A stretch of 5,996 nucleotides of DNA from Candidatus Coatesiibacteriota bacterium (lineage in GTDB: Bacteria > RBG-13-66-14): the NCBI GenBank assembly GCA_030631385.1, contig DAOVLG010000126.1, forward strand, positions 1-5,996. Direction: 5' to 3'. The notes under the pieces are model-generated. The model saw nothing but the letters and a program-made list of their open reading frames with translations, was not told the origin of the DNA and made no database searches. Positions within the stretch are counted from its first letter, which is position 1, and each line of letters opens with the position of its first letter. Below, piece after piece: positions 5,917 to 5,996 of this stretch. Position numbers and translations under genes: made by a program.

Positions 5917-5938
5917 ATTATAGCCGACCGATAGAGGA
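5917..5938 (-). promoter_or_regulatory. Near-consensus promoter -10 region for the exported protein, implying a nearly leaderless mRNA
   Basis: On the minus strand a perfect TATAAT lies at 5922-5917. It is preceded after 16 nt by TTGCTA (5944-5939, 4 of 6 matches to TTGACA). A start site about 7 nt past the -10 box would fall near 5910, only about 4 nt before the ATG at 5906. No strong Shine-Dalgarno sequence fits in that space. The sequence match is direct; promoter activity and the start site are inferred. Confidence 0.6.
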
Positions 5939-5949
5939 TAGCAAGGGTC

Positions 5950-5973
5950 AAAAAAGGGCGGCGTCGAGGCCGC
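5950..5973 (-). terminator. Intrinsic terminator for a gene beyond the right edge
   Basis: Read on the minus strand, GCGGC (5973-5969) and GCCGC (5962-5958) form a 5-bp GC stem with a 6-nt loop CTCGAC. CC and then six T residues (5955-5950) follow. This is the usual layout of a Rho-independent terminator, though the stem is short. It lies just upstream of the promoter of the exported-protein gene, so it would insulate that gene from minus-strand transcription entering from the right. Confidence 0.6.
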
Positions 5974-5976
5974 TGA

Positions 5977-5991
5977 CAACGCCGGGCGTTG
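5977..5991. repeat. Perfect 15-bp inverted repeat
   Basis: CAACGCC and GGCGTTG flank a single G (5984), so the site is a perfect interrupted palindrome. As RNA it would fold as a 6-bp stem with a 3-nt loop, directly before the terminator hairpin on the minus strand. It could reinforce termination or be an operator; the sequence does not decide between these. Confidence 0.55.
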
Positions 5992-5996
5992 CATCC

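Noticed and set aside
1..5996. CRISPR array, insertion sequence, prophage or defence system.
   Set aside because: No direct-repeat array, transposase, integrase or recognisable defence domain is present in any frame.

Overview
The window is GC-rich bacterial DNA that is almost entirely coding, with short intergenic gaps, overlapping genes and a mix of ATG, GTG and TTG starts. The bacterial markers are an FtsB/DivIC-type divisome protein, a bacterial-style CoaE, and an Entner-Doudoroff aldolase next to an IlvD/Edd dehydratase. The prolyl-tRNA synthetase is the archaeal/eukaryote-like form, which occurs in scattered bacterial phyla. Together these suggest an uncultured or poorly sampled lineage outside the model proteobacteria and firmicutes. 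The phylum cannot be fixed from the sequence alone.

Layout. Positions 3777 down to 1 (minus strand) read as one co-oriented run: FtsB/DivIC-like protein, ProS (prolyl-tRNA synthetase), CoaE (dephospho-CoA kinase), Eda-type 2-keto-3-deoxy sugar-acid aldolase, and an IlvD/Edd-family dehydratase cut by the left edge. The last three overlap or nearly overlap, which suggests translational coupling. The two larger gaps (3293-3426 and 1764-1843) each hold a strong inverted repeat. From 3868 to 4515 (plus strand) lies a divergently transcribed gene with a C-terminal DUF2007-like domain and an unrecognised N-terminal domain. The 90-bp region between the divergent genes contains two back-to-back extended -10 promoter candidates. 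From 5906 down to 4566 (minus strand) lies a convergent gene for an exported protein I do not recognise. It has a near-consensus promoter placed so close to its ATG that the mRNA would be nearly leaderless. A probable intrinsic terminator at 5950-5973 separates it from whatever gene lies beyond the right edge.

How the genes fit together. The aldolase and dehydratase form an Entner-Doudoroff-type pair: dehydration of a sugar acid, then cleavage to pyruvate and a C3 aldehyde. They sit downstream of housekeeping genes for division, translation and CoA synthesis. Substitutions in the aldolase active site and the mixed IlvD/Edd character of the dehydratase leave the true substrate open. I found no defence system, CRISPR array, transposon, tRNA or rRNA. 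Apart from the sugar-acid pair, the most novel material is the two uncharacterised proteins on the right half.
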